DNA of 64,000 nucleotides, from positions 54,732 through 118,731 of the forward strand of contig JAQYUZ010000050.1 of assembly GCA_033819885.1 (NCBI GenBank). Direction: 5' to 3'. This DNA comes from Microbotryomycetes sp. JL201 (lineage: Eukaryota > Basidiomycota > Microbotryomycetes). The notes below the pieces were generated by a model. The model had not been told where the DNA came from. It saw only the letters and a list, made by a program, of their open reading frames with translations, and ran no database searches. Numbering within the stretch: the stretch's first letter is position 1; each line of letters begins with the position of its first letter. Shown in pieces: positions 63,018 through 64,000 of the stretch. Position numbers and translations under genes: made by a program.

Positions 63018-63276
63018 GCTGACGGGCACGTGCGTGCGCGTGTTTGCCGTTGTGCAGGTTTGCTCATTGATTGGTGTGGTCGGCGCCATTGTTGTATCCG
63101 TTGTGTTTGTTTGCTGTATGCTTGTAATGATCACTGTTACTTTGGCCGTGGCGCATGAAACCGAAATGAGCTCGCCAGGGACCCGAACGGGTACGACTGG
63201 TCCGGGGCTCTGAGCGCGCGCGTCCTCGCCCGAACTGGCGCTGGCCGGTTTTCCTCCAACGCACCGTCCACGCACC
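63018..63276 (+). promoter_or_regulatory. ATP1 promoter region
   Basis: About 259 bases upstream of ATP1. It contains GATTGG at 63069-63074, an inverted CCAAT core of the kind bound by HAP complexes at respiratory genes, and a GGCACGTGCG E-box near 63024. Function is inferred. Confidence 0.4.

Positions 63277-64000
<724 letters not shown>

Overview
The window looks like nuclear chromosomal DNA from a basidiomycete fungus, yeast-like or plant-associated. Genes are packed on both strands and almost all are split by many short introns (mostly 50-75 nt, GT-AG with a few GC-AG). The gene set is fungal: DASH subunit Spc19, Ssz1, Kel3, Lrg1, Sla1 and a macrophage-activating-glycoprotein-like GPI protein that I associate with basidiomycetes. 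No bacterial or plasmid-type operon structure, transposon, rRNA, tRNA or CRISPR array was found. All functional calls rest on reading conserved motifs by eye; exon joins were chosen so that the reading frame and family motifs continue.

Layout: 1-849 is the 3' part of a CDK1-type kinase. 1.2-5.3 kb carries SSZ1 (-), RCF1 (+) and a VMA22-like gene (-). 5.6-10 kb is SNT1 (+), an NCoR/SMRT-like subunit of the Set3 deacetylase complex. 10.4-16.6 kb holds a GPI-anchored glycoprotein, a small unknown membrane protein, a TAP-like alpha/beta hydrolase and a LURP-one/tubby-like protein. 16.7-24.8 kb is KEL3 and the LIM-RhoGAP gene LRG1 (both -). 25.2-34.5 kb holds ALG5, a ligase-IV-like DNA ligase, cystathionine gamma-synthase STR2 (-) and tubulin cofactor B. 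35.5-46.7 kb has a Rax1-like RGS membrane protein, a CSC1/OSCA channel (-), AMP deaminase (-) and a TMEM97/Ema19 protein (-). 46.9-56.1 kb has an Lsh/Irc5 SNF2 ATPase (+), SLA1 (-) and SPC19 (+). 56.4-63.8 kb has MUS81 (+), RAD9 (-), a CCDC90/MCUR1-family mitochondrial protein (+) and the 5' end of ATP1 (+). ATP1 is cut off by about 110 bases of almost pure G, probably a sequencing or assembly artefact at a contig end.

Most genes are housekeeping: translation and folding (SSZ1, TBCB), respiration (RCF1, ATP1, the CCDC90 protein), cell polarity and endocytosis (LRG1, SLA1, RAX1-like), chromatin (SNT1, IRC5-like) and genome stability (DNA ligase, MUS81, RAD9, SPC19, CDK1). They do not form a metabolic cluster. 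No plainly new system was found. The points most worth a second look are a CDK1-type kinase with PPC instead of the APE motif, a ligase-IV-like enzyme with no recognisable BRCT domain, recurrent GC-AG introns with a GCAAGT donor, several stop-free introns whose length is a multiple of three, and a TCACGTGA box that overlaps the TBCB start codon in the promoter shared with STR2.
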